A stretch of 64,000 bases of DNA. It comes from Rhodococcus coprophilus NBRC 100603 (GTDB taxonomy: Bacteria > Actinomycetota > Actinomycetes > Mycobacteriales > Mycobacteriaceae). The notes beneath the pieces are model-generated. The model was not told the DNA's origin. It did not search any database and saw nothing but the letters and a program-made list of their open reading frames with translations. Position 1 is the first letter of the stretch, and the number at the start of each line of letters is the position of its first letter. The stretch is from positions 240,478 to 304,477 of the forward strand of contig NZ_BDAM01000002.1 in NCBI RefSeq assembly GCF_001895045.1, in the 5' to 3' direction. The position numbers and the translations under genes are program-made. Shown piece by piece: positions 11,912 through 20,002 of this stretch.

Positions 11912-12702
11912 CGGCGCCCGTCCTCGGGTTCTACCGGTCCGCCCGGCGCCTCGGCCAGGGGCGCCACGACCTCCGGTTGCGGCATCTCGCTCACAGCCGC
12001 CAATTGTTCCGCCTCGCGCGCCGGGGTCCCGTCATTCGCGATCCCCGGCGTGGCGGGGACCTGCTGATCGGCGGGGCGAGGACCGGCGTCGCCGGCCAGC
12101 GCGTCCGTACTTCTCGGTCGCGGCGTCGGCGCCTCTCCCACCTCGGACAGGGGGCGGGGACTCTCGACTCCGGCGCTGCCCGACAGCGGAGCCTGGCCCT
12201 GCGCATCGGTGCGCGGGCGCGCGTTGTTGAGCGGAGCAGGCGGTGCGCCCTGCGCCGGGACGGGCTCGCCCACGACGCTGACGGATCCGTCCTCGGCGAC
12301 GACGATCCGCGCCACCTGCGTGCTGGGGATCATGCCGAGCTTCGCGGCTTCCACCGCAAGTACGGGCGCGGAGTTTCCGGCCTCGACGTCGCGCTGGAGT
12401 ACTGCTCGTTGCTGAACGAGAGTCTCGTTGTGGGCCCGGGCGGTGCTCAGGTGATAGGAGTCCTCCGCGGCGCCGGTGGTGAGCAGCAGGGTCGCGGCCA
12501 TCCCGACTCCGAGGAGGGCGAGGATCGTCGCGACGAACGGGATCCGTGTCCGGACGCGTCCGGCGCCGGTGGTGCGCCCGCGTGTCTGCGCCACGGGGAT
12601 ACCGAGTTGCGCGGCACGCTGGTTCCGGCGCTGATAAGCGCGTTGCGCCGCCGTGGATCGAGCCGGCCCGCGGCGGGGCTGCGACGCCACCTGTAGGGTC
12701 AT
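11908..12702 (-). CDS. FtsL-like division protein (Rv2164c-type, proline-rich)
   Basis: Small bitopic membrane protein in the ftsL slot of the dcw cluster. The 264-aa product has a basic N-terminal cytoplasmic part and one membrane helix at about residues 54-76 (IPFVATILALLGVGMAATLL). A leucine-zipper-like extracytoplasmic stretch follows, to about residue 135, then a Pro/Ala/Glu-rich disordered tail that canonical FtsL lacks. FtsL proteins diverge strongly in sequence, so the call rests on position (rsmH, this gene, ftsI) and topology. By analogy it should help recruit the FtsQLB/FtsWI complex. Confidence 0.8.
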   Translation of the reverse strand: MTLQVASQPRRGPARSTAAQRAYQRRNQRAAQLGIPVAQTRGRTTGAGRVRTRIPFVATILALLGVGMAATLLLTTGAAEDSYHLSTARAHNETLVQQRAVLQRDVEAGNSAPVLAVEAAKLGMIPSTQVARIVVAEDGSVSVVGEPVPAQGAPPAPLNNARPRTDAQGQAPLSGSAGVESPRPLSEVGEAPTPRPRSTDALAGDAGPRPADQQVPATPGIANDGTPAREAEQLAAVSEMPQPEVVAPLAEAPGGPVEPEDGRR

Positions 12703-12705
12703 CGG

Positions 12706-13716
12706 TTACCTCCTGGCGATTCGTTCTGCAGCACGCAGGCGGACGGGAGCCGAACGTGGGTTGATCTCGATCTCTTCGTCGGAGGCGCGTTCGGCGCCAC
12801 GGGTGAGAATCCGCAGTTCAGCTCCCATTCCCGGCAACTCCACGGGAAGTCCTTCGGGGCTCCGCGACTTCGCGCGAGGCGTCAGTTCTTGCTTGACGAC
12901 CCGGTCTTCGAGCGACTGGTACGACATGAAGACGATCCGTCCGCCGACGGCGAGCGCGTCGAGTGCCGCAGGAATCGCGTCGCGCAGCGATTCGAGTTCA
13001 CTGTTGACCTCGATCCGCAGTGCCTGGAAGGTGCGCTTTGCGGGGTGGCCACCAGTGCGGCGTGCCGCGGCGGGAATGGCGCGGTAGAGCAGTTCGACGA
13101 GTTCGCCGCTCGTCCGGAACGGGGACTTCTCACGGGTGCGGACGATGTCGGAAGCGATCTTGCCTGCGAACCGCTCCTCACCGTAGGTGCTGAGGATTCT
13201 CGCGAGGTCGCCGTGACTGTAGGTGTTGAGGACGTCGGCGGCGGTGATCCCGATGGTGGGATCCATGCGCATGTCGAGAGGAGCGTCCTTCGAGTACGCG
13301 AAGCCCCGGTCCGCCTCGTCGAGTTGCATCGACGAGACCCCGAGGTCGAACAGAACGGCGTGGACCGACCCGACCCGGTCGAGCCCGCACTCTTCGAGCG
13401 CGTCGGCGATTCCGTCGTAGCGCGTGTGTACGAAGTCGGTTCGGTCGCTGAACTCGGACAGCCGGTCCTGGGCGATCGCCAGGGCGTTCGGGTCGCGGTC
13501 GAGTCCGACGAGGCGCAGACCCGGATACGTTCTCAGGAAATGCTCGGCATGCCCACCGAGACCGAGCGTGGCATCGACGTAGATCGCGCCCTCACCACCG
13601 GGACCCACCGCTTCGATCGCGGGGCCGAGGATCTCGACCGCTCGGCCGAGGAGGACGGGAACGTGCCCGAATTCTCCCTGCTCGTCCGCGGTCGACTCGT
13701 CCTCGCCGTCCACCAT
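12706..13716 (-). CDS. rsmH: 16S rRNA (cytosine1402-N4)-methyltransferase RsmH
   Basis: SAM-dependent methyltransferase that modifies C1402 of 16S rRNA in the ribosomal P site. The SAM-binding segment [16 protein letters not shown] and the later [18 protein letters not shown] are RsmH signatures, and [11 protein letters not shown] near the C-terminus is also diagnostic. I chose ATG 13716 (336 aa) because it has a strong GGAGGAG site 4-5 nt upstream. An ATG 30 nt further upstream has no visible site. The gene ends 3 bp before the ftsL-like gene. Confidence 0.96.
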   Translation of the reverse strand: MVDGEDESTADEQGEFGHVPVLLGRAVEILGPAIEAVGPGGEGAIYVDATLGLGGHAEHFLRTYPGLRLVGLDRDPNALAIAQDRLSEFSDRTDFVHTRYDGIADALEECGLDRVGSVHAVLFDLGVSSMQLDEADRGFAYSKDAPLDMRMDPTIGITAADVLNTYSHGDLARILSTYGEERFAGKIASDIVRTREKSPFRTSGELVELLYRAIPAAARRTGGHPAKRTFQALRIEVNSELESLRDAIPAALDALAVGGRIVFMSYQSLEDRVVKQELTPRAKSRSPEGLPVELPGMGAELRILTRGAERASDEEIEINPRSAPVRLRAAERIARR

Positions 13717-13804
13717 GTCTCCTCCGGAATCCTGCTCGGGCCGCATACGGTCTGTCGGGTACTCGATCGAGATGCTCGGTGTCGCACTGGTTCCGGAAAC
13801 GGCT

Positions 13805-13944
13805 GCGGCGAATGCCTCGAGGTCTCTGTCCGAGCGCGGGAGACCTGACGCTGGGGAAGTGCGTCAGGGCTTCCCTGTCCGAACCTGGCGCTGGGGAAGT
13901 GCGTCAGGGCCGGCGTCGGGCAGAGACCTCGCGGCATTCGCCGC
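13805..13944. repeat. Nested inverted and direct repeat element between mraZ and rsmH
   Basis: A 24-bp inverted repeat (13805-13828 against 13921-13944, one mismatch) encloses two direct copies of a 22-bp sequence (13849-13870 and 13889-13910, exactly 40 bp apart). Each copy, with its preceding CCTGACGC or CCTGGCGC, can form a small hairpin with GCGTCAGG around a TGGGGAAGT-containing loop. The element fills most of the 259-bp gap, contains no credible gene, and looks like a dispersed intergenic repeat or a structured leader for rsmH. Confidence 0.85.
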
Positions 13945-13975
13945 GCAGCCGTGGCTCCGTCACGAGGTGTCGCGG

Positions 13976-14407
13976 TCACAGGATGTCGCGCAGCGCCTCG
14001 TCTCTCGCTTCGGAGAAGTCCTCTTCGTGTTCGGCCAGGTAGGCGTCCCACGCCTCGGCGTCCCAGATCTCCAGATACTTGACCGAGCCGATCACCACAC
14101 AGTCCTTCGTCAGCCCCGCGTACTTGCGGTGCGCCGATGACAAGGTGATGCGACCCTGGCCGTCCGGACGCTGCTCGTCCGTTCCGGAAGCGAGGCTCCG
14201 CAGAAACGCACGAGCCTGGGGGTTGCTGCGCGAAGCACCCGCAGCTCGTTCCGCCAAGGCAGCAAACTCTTCGCGAGGGAACACGGTGAGGCTGTGATCC
14301 TGCCCCTTGGTGATCATCAGCCCTCCCGCCAATTCGTCTCGGTACTTCGCCGGCAAAGTCAGCCGACCCTTTTCGTCCAGCTTCGGCGTGTAGGTACCGA
14401 GGAACAC
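13976..14407 (-). CDS. mraZ: Transcriptional regulator MraZ
   Basis: Ring-forming DNA-binding protein of the AbrB/MraZ fold that controls the dcw promoter in other bacteria. The 143-aa product begins [19 protein letters not shown]. It shows the two tandem MraZ half-domains, with [12 protein letters not shown] near residue 16 and [14 protein letters not shown] near residue 86. It starts with GTG behind a GGCGGGAGG site. The repeats upstream (14474-14498) match the expected MraZ operator, which implies autoregulation. Confidence 0.95.
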   Translation of the reverse strand: MFLGTYTPKLDEKGRLTLPAKYRDELAGGLMITKGQDHSLTVFPREEFAALAERAAGASRSNPQARAFLRSLASGTDEQRPDGQGRITLSSAHRKYAGLTKDCVVIGSVKYLEIWDAEAWDAYLAEHEEDFSEARDEALRDIL

Positions 14408-14473
14408 CCGGCACCTCCCGCCTTCGTCGGACGGCTGTTACGTCTACGGCGGGCGATCCTGCCCCCGCCGCGA

Positions 14474-14498
14474 CCCACAGTACCCCACTTTCCCCCAC
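14474..14498 (-). promoter_or_regulatory. MraZ-type operator: three GTGGG direct repeats, 10-bp period
   Basis: Read on the minus strand, GTGGG occurs at 14498-14494, 14488-14484 and 14478-14474, an exact 10-bp period. A degenerate fourth copy lies one more period upstream (14508-14504). MraZ is known to bind tandem TGGG/GTGG repeats spaced about one helical turn in its own promoter. The array is 67-91 bp upstream of the mraZ GTG, where an operator is expected. Confidence 0.75.
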
Positions 14499-14772
14499 CA
14501 CAGCCCGAATACCGCACCCGTTTCGGGTGTGTTGTACGAAAAGCGCCAGCTCACCCCGGGTGGAGCAAGGTGGGGCCGATTTTCACTTCTCGCCGGCGAC
14601 GATCGACATGCCGCCATGCCGGTGCGATAGAGGTCACACCGCCACCGGTAAAAGCCGTGGTCGCGGCGGATGGGTCGACGCTCCCGTAGGCGCCGGAACG
14701 GACAAGGTGGGCGGCGGTGGGGGACCGCTCTCGCCGTCGTCGGCGGTGGACCGGACACCGCCTGGAAAACGA

Positions 14773-14803
14773 CTACGGCGCGACCCGTCGGGTCGCGCCG
14801 TAG
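14773..14803 (-). terminator. Hairpin downstream of the DUF3040 gene
   Basis: Perfect 14-bp stem (14773-14786 with 14790-14803) and a 3-nt loop, starting 21 bp past the stop codon of the minus-strand DUF3040 gene. There is no T-tract, as is common for actinobacterial terminators. Confidence 0.75.
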
Positions 14804-14824
14804 GACGTGAGAATCGGCGATGCG

Positions 14825-15244
14825 TCAGTCTTGTTCGAAGCGCTTTCGGAAACGTTCCTCCATGCGGTGAGTGAACCCTCCGCCGGATTTCTTTCCGCCC
14901 CGGGATCCGGTGCCGCCGGATCTGCCCGAGGCTGGCCGACTGGTTGTGTCTCCCGGATTCGAACGGCGACGACCGTCTACAAGGAGCAGAACACCAGCCG
15001 CGAACATCACCAGAAACCCGAGCAAACTGATGATCGGGAATCCACCGGGCTTGACCGGTAACGCGACTCCAGCGATCAACAGTGTCAATCCCAAGACGAA
15101 CAGCACGCCGGCCTGTAGCCGACGCCGGTTCGACGCCATTCCCAGCCGCTTCCCGCGGACGGTCGAGGCGAACTTGGGGTCCTCAGCATAGAGCGCGCTC
15201 TCGATCTGATCGAGCATGCGCTGCTCGTGCTCGGAGAGTGGCAC
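14825..15244 (-). CDS. DUF3040 family membrane protein
   Basis: Small conserved actinobacterial membrane protein of unknown function. From GTG 15244 it reads MPLSEHEQRMLDQIE, the typical opening of DUF3040, and is 139 aa long. Two hydrophobic helices follow at about residues 42-62 and 67-86, then a Gly/Ser/Arg-rich basic tail. GGGGGAGG lies just upstream of the GTG and fixes the start; the longer frame to 15421 is not supported. A related small protein lies at this place in mycobacteria. Confidence 0.85.
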   Translation of the reverse strand: MPLSEHEQRMLDQIESALYAEDPKFASTVRGKRLGMASNRRRLQAGVLFVLGLTLLIAGVALPVKPGGFPIISLLGFLVMFAAGVLLLVDGRRRSNPGDTTSRPASGRSGGTGSRGGKKSGGGFTHRMEERFRKRFEQD

Positions 15245-15417
15245 GGTACCTCCCCCGGCACTAAACGGTGGCCACCGAATTCTGGGTGAATCCGACGGGG
15301 GGCCGACTTTGACGGCCGCCTGAGTTGATAATACGAGTACATCTCTCCCGGGACCACCAACTCTGCTTCCGAGTTCCCGGAGAGACCCGGTAAGCAACGT
15401 GCCTACGGGGACAAAAC

Positions 15418-15936
15418 TCACCGCGCAGAGGCGGTTCGAGCGTCGTCGCTACCGGGATCACTGTCGCCGCCCTGGTCGCTGCCGACATAGTCCTCGACGT
15501 CGTGCAGGAAGCGCCCGACCTCGTCGTAGAACTCGTCGGACCGGTCGGCATCGACCGCACGGGCGACCCCCGCTTCGATCGCGGTACGCGTCGCCGAGCG
15601 GTCGGCGAAGTAATCCGCCCAGGCCGCGAAGGAGTCGTCGGCGCGAGCCATCAGCACCCACGCGTTCCGGGTGTTCGGACGTCGCAGCGGACGCTGCGGC
15701 GCACGGAGCTCCGCCGCTGCCACCACCGCGCCCGCGCCGCGCAGCGCCGCGAGGTACGCGAGCCGGAAACGTTCGGCCGCCGTATCGGCGCCGGCTGCCG
15801 CAGACAGCAGTCCGTCCGCTTTGCCGAGCAGCGTCGCCGCGCGGGCCGACGTCGAACGTCCGACGCAGCGGGGGCCGCTCGCCGACTCGCCCGGCAGGTG
15901 GCGTGGCCCTCGTATCCCGAAATCTATGGTGGACAT
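15418..15936 (-). CDS. SAV_6107-type HEPN domain protein
   Basis: A 172-aa helical protein that resembles the actinobacterial SAV_6107 HEPN family. It has the stretch LLGKADGLLSAAAG, an alanine-rich helical core with PNTRNAWVLMARA, and an acidic Asp/Ser-rich tail. The function is not established, and the RNase motif (RxxxxH) of active HEPN toxins is not obvious. ATG 15936 is preceded by GAGGAGG at 8 nt; the alternative GTG 15945 lies directly against that site. It is divergent from the GNAT-crtO operon, with about 240 bp between. Confidence 0.75.
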   Translation of the reverse strand: MSTIDFGIRGPRHLPGESASGPRCVGRSTSARAATLLGKADGLLSAAAGADTAAERFRLAYLAALRGAGAVVAAAELRAPQRPLRRPNTRNAWVLMARADDSFAAWADYFADRSATRTAIEAGVARAVDADRSDEFYDEVGRFLHDVEDYVGSDQGGDSDPGSDDARTASAR

Positions 15937-16080
15937 GCTGTGCACCTCCTCGACCGCACCACCGGCTCCCGGCAGTGCCGCACCACCGAGGTCTCGATGG
16001 TGGTATTACCGAAGTTCCGGTAGTAGCCCGGAGTGATCCGGGGATGTTCGCTTCCCTCGAACATCACCGGATCACCGGTA

Positions 16081-16096
16081 TCGAACATGCGTTCGA
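16081..16096. promoter_or_regulatory. Sequence matching the actinobacterial LexA (SOS) box
   Basis: TCGAACATGCGTTCGA is a perfect match to the mycobacterial SOS-box consensus TCGAAC-N4-GTTCGA. It lies between the divergent HEPN and GNAT genes, about 80 bp before the GNAT start. An 8-bp inverted repeat GATGTTCG/CGAACATC (16043-16065) lies just beside it. The match is seen directly. LexA binding is inferred, and the segment could instead be part of a short minus-strand reading frame. Confidence 0.5.
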
Positions 16097-16175
16097 TGTA
16101 TTGAATGATAGCCGGACCGACCGACAACCCGTCAAGAGAAGGCAGCCTCCGATCCCAGACGAGCACCGATTCTCT

Positions 16176-16838
16176 GTGAACCCACCCGCCGAACCGCCCG
16201 CCGAGACGGGCACCGCACGTCACGAGCCTGCTCGTGGCGCACCCATCTTCGTGGACCTGACCCCCGCAGCGTTCCGGGCGCATCTGCCCCAGCTACTGTC
16301 GGTGTACGTCGCCGCGATGAAATACCCTCGCGGGACGGAAAGCCACCGCGCACCGATGTGGTCCGAACATGCCGGACGCACCGGATGGCAGGCAGTCACC
16401 GTCGCCCTGCCCGAAGATCCGGGCACCTTCGTCGGCATCGCCTACGGATACCGCGGCGACCCGCACCAGTGGTGGAACCAGCAGGTTCGCACCGGAATGC
16501 GGCACACCGGTAAGAGCCGGGAGTACATCGACTCCGTTCTCGGCGACTACTTCGAACTGACCGAACTGCATGTCCGACCCGACACTCAGGGTCTCGGTCT
16601 CGGCCGTTCCCTGCTGTACCGGTTGCTGCGCGATCGCACCGAACGAACCGTGTTGCTCTCGACCCCGGAGGTTCCGGGCGAGGACAATCGGGCATGGCGC
16701 CTGTACCGGCGCTTCGGGTTCGTCGACGTCGTACGACGATTCGTCTTCACCGGCGACGCGCGACCGTTCGCTGTGCTCGGCCGCACGCTCCCGCTCGAAC
16801 CGCATCTCGCCCCTCCCGCTTCGACAGGACCCTCATGA
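16176..16838 (+). CDS. GNAT family N-acetyltransferase (Rv2170-like)
   Basis: Predicted acetyl-CoA-dependent acetyltransferase of unknown substrate. The acetyl-CoA motif A is ELHVRPDTQGLGLGRSLL around residue 130, with a later YRRFGFVDV segment, both classical GNAT features. The family occupies the same place beside lppM in mycobacteria. The start is uncertain: GTG 16176 (220 aa) gives MNPPAEPPAE but has no Shine-Dalgarno site, and ATG 16044 is a possible longer start. Its stop overlaps the crtO-like start by 4 nt, so it leads a five-gene operon. Confidence 0.8.
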   Translation: MNPPAEPPAETGTARHEPARGAPIFVDLTPAAFRAHLPQLLSVYVAAMKYPRGTESHRAPMWSEHAGRTGWQAVTVALPEDPGTFVGIAYGYRGDPHQWWNQQVRTGMRHTGKSREYIDSVLGDYFELTELHVRPDTQGLGLGRSLLYRLLRDRTERTVLLSTPEVPGEDNRAWRLYRRFGFVDVVRRFVFTGDARPFAVLGRTLPLEPHLAPPASTGPS

Positions 16839-18430
16839 CGCAAGTGCTGGACACGCTCGTCGTCGGCTCAGGACACAACGCGCTGGTGTCGGCGTGTTAT
16901 CTGGCCCGAGAGGGCTGGTCCGTCCACGTGCTCGAACGCGACACCGTGCCGGGCGGAGCCGTGTCCACCGTCGAACGGTTTCCCGGCTACGCGGTGGACC
17001 GCGGGTCGTCTGCCCACATCATGGTTCGGCACTCCGGAATCGTGGAGGAACTCGATCTCGCCGCCCACGGTTTGCGGTATCTGGACTGTGATCCGTGGGC
17101 ATTCGCCCCGCCACCTCCGCGCTCCGACCGTCCCGGCATCGTGTTCCACCGGGACCTCGACCGGACGTGCGTCTCGATCGAACAGGCCTGCGGCAGACGG
17201 GAGGCCGACGCGTATCGCCGCTTCGTGACCGACTGGGGTCCCCGCAGTGCCGCCGTCATGAAGTCGTTCGCGAACCCTCCGACGGGCCGCCACCTGCTCT
17301 CGTCGTTCTGGGGACTCGACGCGAAGGAAGGGGGCAGCGCACTGTCGCGGCGTTTCCTCACGACGGGCGACACACTCCTCGACGAGTACTTCGACGACGA
17401 ACCGCTCAAGGCTGCGCTCGCGTGGTTCGGTGCCCAGTCCGGCCCACCGATGTCCGAACCCGGAACCGCCGCGATGGTCGGCTTCGCCGCGCTCATGCAC
17501 ACCCTCCCCCCGGGCCGGGCGATCGGCGGCAGCGGCGCACTCACTCAGGCGCTGCTCTCGCGCCTCGAGTCGGACGGCGGGTCGGTCACCCTCGGCGACG
17601 CCGTCGCCGAGATCCGCAGAACCGGTTCGACGTGGACGGTGCACACAACCGGGGGCAGCGTCTTCACCGCTCGCACCGTGATCGCCGGATGCCATATCCT
17701 CACCACTCTCGATCTGCTGGAACGCGGCGGTTACGACCGCGACAAGCTCGAGCAGTGGCGCCGCGCGGTACGGGTGGGGCCGGGAATCGGGATGGTGCTC
17801 CGCCTGGGCACCGACGCTCTTCCGGACTACCTCGGAGCCGACGACCCCGCCGACACCACCACCGGCCTGCAACTGCTCGTCGACGACCGCGCGCAACTGC
17901 GTCTCGCGCACGGCGCCGCAATGGCGGGTGAGCTTCCGCCGCGCCCGTCGGTCCTCGGCATGAGCTTCTCCGCGATCGATCCGACGATTGCCCCCGAGGG
18001 CGAGCACCAGGTCACCCTGTGGTCGCAGTGGCACCCCTACCGGCTCAGTGGCGGACGGACCTGGGACGCGGTGGCGGAGAGCGAAACCGAACGGATTCTC
18101 GCGGAGATGGAACTGCGCGCGCCCGGCTTCACCGACAGCATCCGGCACCGATACGTGCAGACCCCCGCCTCGATCGAGAGCGAACTGGGCCTGCTCGGTG
18201 GCAACGTGATGCACGTGGAGATGTCGCTCGATCAGATGTTCCTGTGGCGGCCGCTCCCCGAACTGTCCGACTACCGGGTCCCCGACGCTCCCGGGATGTA
18301 TCTCACCGGCGCGTCGACCCATCCGGGAGGCGGAGTGTCGGGCGCGAGCGGCCGCAGCGCCGCCCGGGCCGCACTCGCGGATGCACGAGGCGGAGTTCTG
18401 CGGCGAACGTGGAAACGGTTCTCGGGGTGA
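16835..18430 (+). CDS. crtO: CrtO-like carotenoid ketolase/oxidase (FAD-dependent)
   Basis: A 531-aa FAD-dependent oxidoreductase of the phytoene desaturase superfamily. The N-terminal dinucleotide fold reads VVGSGHNALVSACYLA, ending at an acidic residue in VLERD. The C-terminus has MYLTGASTHPGGGVSGASG, close to the CrtO beta/gamma-carotene ketolase signature rather than CrtI. CrtO of this type makes 4-keto-carotenoids in Rhodococcus; that reaction is inferred here. ATGA overlap with the GNAT gene and GTGA overlap with the CruF-like gene place it in one transcript. Confidence 0.75.
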   Translation: MTQVLDTLVVGSGHNALVSACYLAREGWSVHVLERDTVPGGAVSTVERFPGYAVDRGSSAHIMVRHSGIVEELDLAAHGLRYLDCDPWAFAPPPPRSDRPGIVFHRDLDRTCVSIEQACGRREADAYRRFVTDWGPRSAAVMKSFANPPTGRHLLSSFWGLDAKEGGSALSRRFLTTGDTLLDEYFDDEPLKAALAWFGAQSGPPMSEPGTAAMVGFAALMHTLPPGRAIGGSGALTQALLSRLESDGGSVTLGDAVAEIRRTGSTWTVHTTGGSVFTARTVIAGCHILTTLDLLERGGYDRDKLEQWRRAVRVGPGIGMVLRLGTDALPDYLGADDPADTTTGLQLLVDDRAQLRLAHGAAMAGELPPRPSVLGMSFSAIDPTIAPEGEHQVTLWSQWHPYRLSGGRTWDAVAESETERILAEMELRAPGFTDSIRHRYVQTPASIESELGLLGGNVMHVEMSLDQMFLWRPLPELSDYRVPDAPGMYLTGASTHPGGGVSGASGRSAARAALADARGGVLRRTWKRFSG

Positions 18431-19278
18431 GCACCGTCCGTTCCGAACGGACATCGCCGCGGTCGCTGACGGCCGTGCCGATCGTGATCGCGGCGGCGGC
18501 GGTCGTCGCGCAGATCGCGTATCCCCTCACCGGCGGAGCCGCGCGGGACGGGGTCACGGTCGCAGTGGTGGTCCTGCTCGCCGCAGCCGCCCTCACACAC
18601 GCTGCGATACACCGCGGCGTCTGCTGGGCGACGATGCTCCTCGTCGTCTCCGCGGGCGGCGGTTTCGCCTCCGAGGTGATCGGGACAGCGACCGGCTACC
18701 CGTACGGCTGCTACGCCTACGCCGTCGACCGGCTCGGCCCGGCACTGGCCGACGTGCCGTTGGTCGTTCCGCTGGCCTGGACCGCCGGCCTCTACCCGGT
18801 GTGGTGTGTCGCCACGCGAATCACCCGCGCGGCCCCGGGTCGCGTCGCCGCGGTCACCGTCGGGATGCTCGGCTGGGATCTGTATCTCGACCCGCAGATG
18901 GTCGCCGACGGCCAGTGGACGTGGTGCAACGGCGGGGGGTTGCCCGGCATCGCGCACATCCCGCTCACCAACTATGCGGGCTGGGTGGTCGTCGCCGCGG
19001 CGATGGCCGTCGCTCTCCTCGCGTTCGAGGCCCGGTCGCCGCGACCCGCTCCCCGGCACGACGCCGTTCCTATCGCCCTGTTCCTGTGGACGTGGCTGGG
19101 TTCGGCGCTGGCCCACAGTGTCTTTCTCGACGCGCCCGAGCTGCGATTTTCTTCGATCTACGGTCTGGTGGTCATGGGTGTGCTGGGTGTTCCGCTGCTG
19201 CGATCCCTCGTGCCGTCGTCGCCGGACGAGACCGACCGGCGACTCGCCGCAGCGACCCGGATGGCCCGCCGACCGTGA
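18427..19278 (+). CDS. CruF-like carotenoid 1,2-hydratase (DUF422 membrane protein)
   Basis: A 283-aa polytopic membrane protein of the carotenoid-biosynthesis (DUF422) family. That family includes CruF, which hydrates the psi-end of gamma-carotene, and the bacterioruberin hydratase. About seven hydrophobic segments are visible. The polar motifs TGYPYGCYAY, GWDLYLDPQMV and WTWCNGGGLPGIAHIPLTN are typical of the family. GTG start, 4-nt overlap with the crtO-like stop. Together with the CrtO-like and GT2 enzymes it suggests a hydroxylated, glycosylated carotenoid. Confidence 0.8.
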   Translation: MSTVRSERTSPRSLTAVPIVIAAAAVVAQIAYPLTGGAARDGVTVAVVVLLAAAALTHAAIHRGVCWATMLLVVSAGGGFASEVIGTATGYPYGCYAYAVDRLGPALADVPLVVPLAWTAGLYPVWCVATRITRAAPGRVAAVTVGMLGWDLYLDPQMVADGQWTWCNGGGLPGIAHIPLTNYAGWVVVAAAMAVALLAFEARSPRPAPRHDAVPIALFLWTWLGSALAHSVFLDAPELRFSSIYGLVVMGVLGVPLLRSLVPSSPDETDRRLAAATRMARRP

Positions 19279-19997
19279 CCGCGCCTGGCACCATATTCCT
19301 CGTGCAGCAGTCCACTTCGTCCGTCCGCCGCGCCCTCACGGTCGCGGGACTCGTACTTCTCGCCCTGCCGTTCCTCACCGGCTGTCTCCGGGTCCAGGCG
19401 TCGATGGGAATCTCGTCCGACGACCGGGTGTCGGGGCAGATCGTCGCCGCGACCATCCCGGCCGACGAGAACGACCCGGGCCCGATACTCGTCGCACCGG
19501 TGTCGCTCGAAAGCAAGGTCCGAGTCCAGGAGTACGAGCAGGACGGTTACGTCGGCAGCCAGGTCTTCTTCAGCGACCTGACCTTCGGGGATGTGCAGCA
19601 GTTGGCGACGATGTCCGAGCAGGGCTCGGGGATGCTTCAGCTCAACCTTCAGCGCAACGGCGATCTGGTCACGCTCAACGGCCGCGTCGACCTCGAATCG
19701 GCGCCGACACAGGGTACGGATGTGCAGTTCACGATCGCTTTCCCCGCCCGGGTGGCGACAACCAACGGCACGCGTGAATCCGACTCCATCGTGACGTGGA
19801 AGCTGCCGGCGGGCGAGGTGAGCACCATGCGCGCCGAGGTGCGCTACTCCGACCCCAACACGCGTGGTTTCGCTGGGTGGGCGGGAATCATGGCGGGCGG
19901 GACCTTCGGTGTCGCACTCCTCATCGGCGTCCTCGCATGGTGGACCCGCGACCCGGTGCCCCAGCGAACCCTGCCTGACGACGAGGACCGGACCTGA
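19275..19997 (+). CDS. lppM: LppM family lipoprotein
   Basis: About 240 aa with an N-terminal signal peptide ending in the lipobox LTGC, an extracytoplasmic domain, and a C-terminal membrane helix (GIMAGGTFGVALLIGVLAW) before a short acidic tail. This two-anchor layout is that of mycobacterial LppM (Rv2171), a protein linked to envelope physiology. GTG 19275 overlaps the CruF-like stop by 4 nt. GTG 19302 would give a shorter, more typical signal peptide but has no ribosome-binding site. Its place among carotenoid genes differs from mycobacteria. Confidence 0.8.
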   Translation: MTAPGTIFLVQQSTSSVRRALTVAGLVLLALPFLTGCLRVQASMGISSDDRVSGQIVAATIPADENDPGPILVAPVSLESKVRVQEYEQDGYVGSQVFFSDLTFGDVQQLATMSEQGSGMLQLNLQRNGDLVTLNGRVDLESAPTQGTDVQFTIAFPARVATTNGTRESDSIVTWKLPAGEVSTMRAEVRYSDPNTRGFAGWAGIMAGGTFGVALLIGVLAWWTRDPVPQRTLPDDEDRT

Positions 19998-20002
19998 GCC
20001 CG

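Larger units (their letters stand above)
14408..14824. other. Intergenic region between mraZ and the DUF3040 gene
   Basis: About 417 bp without a supported gene. The left part holds the MraZ-type operator and presumably the dcw promoter, reading minus. The right end holds the hairpin terminator of the DUF3040 gene. I saw nothing else recognisable in 14520-14770; the short open frames there lack Shine-Dalgarno sites and familiar composition. Confidence 0.7.

Noticed and set aside
13849..13910. CRISPR-like direct repeat
   Set aside because: Only two copies, spacer shorter than the repeat, enclosed in a large inverted repeat, no cas genes nearby.
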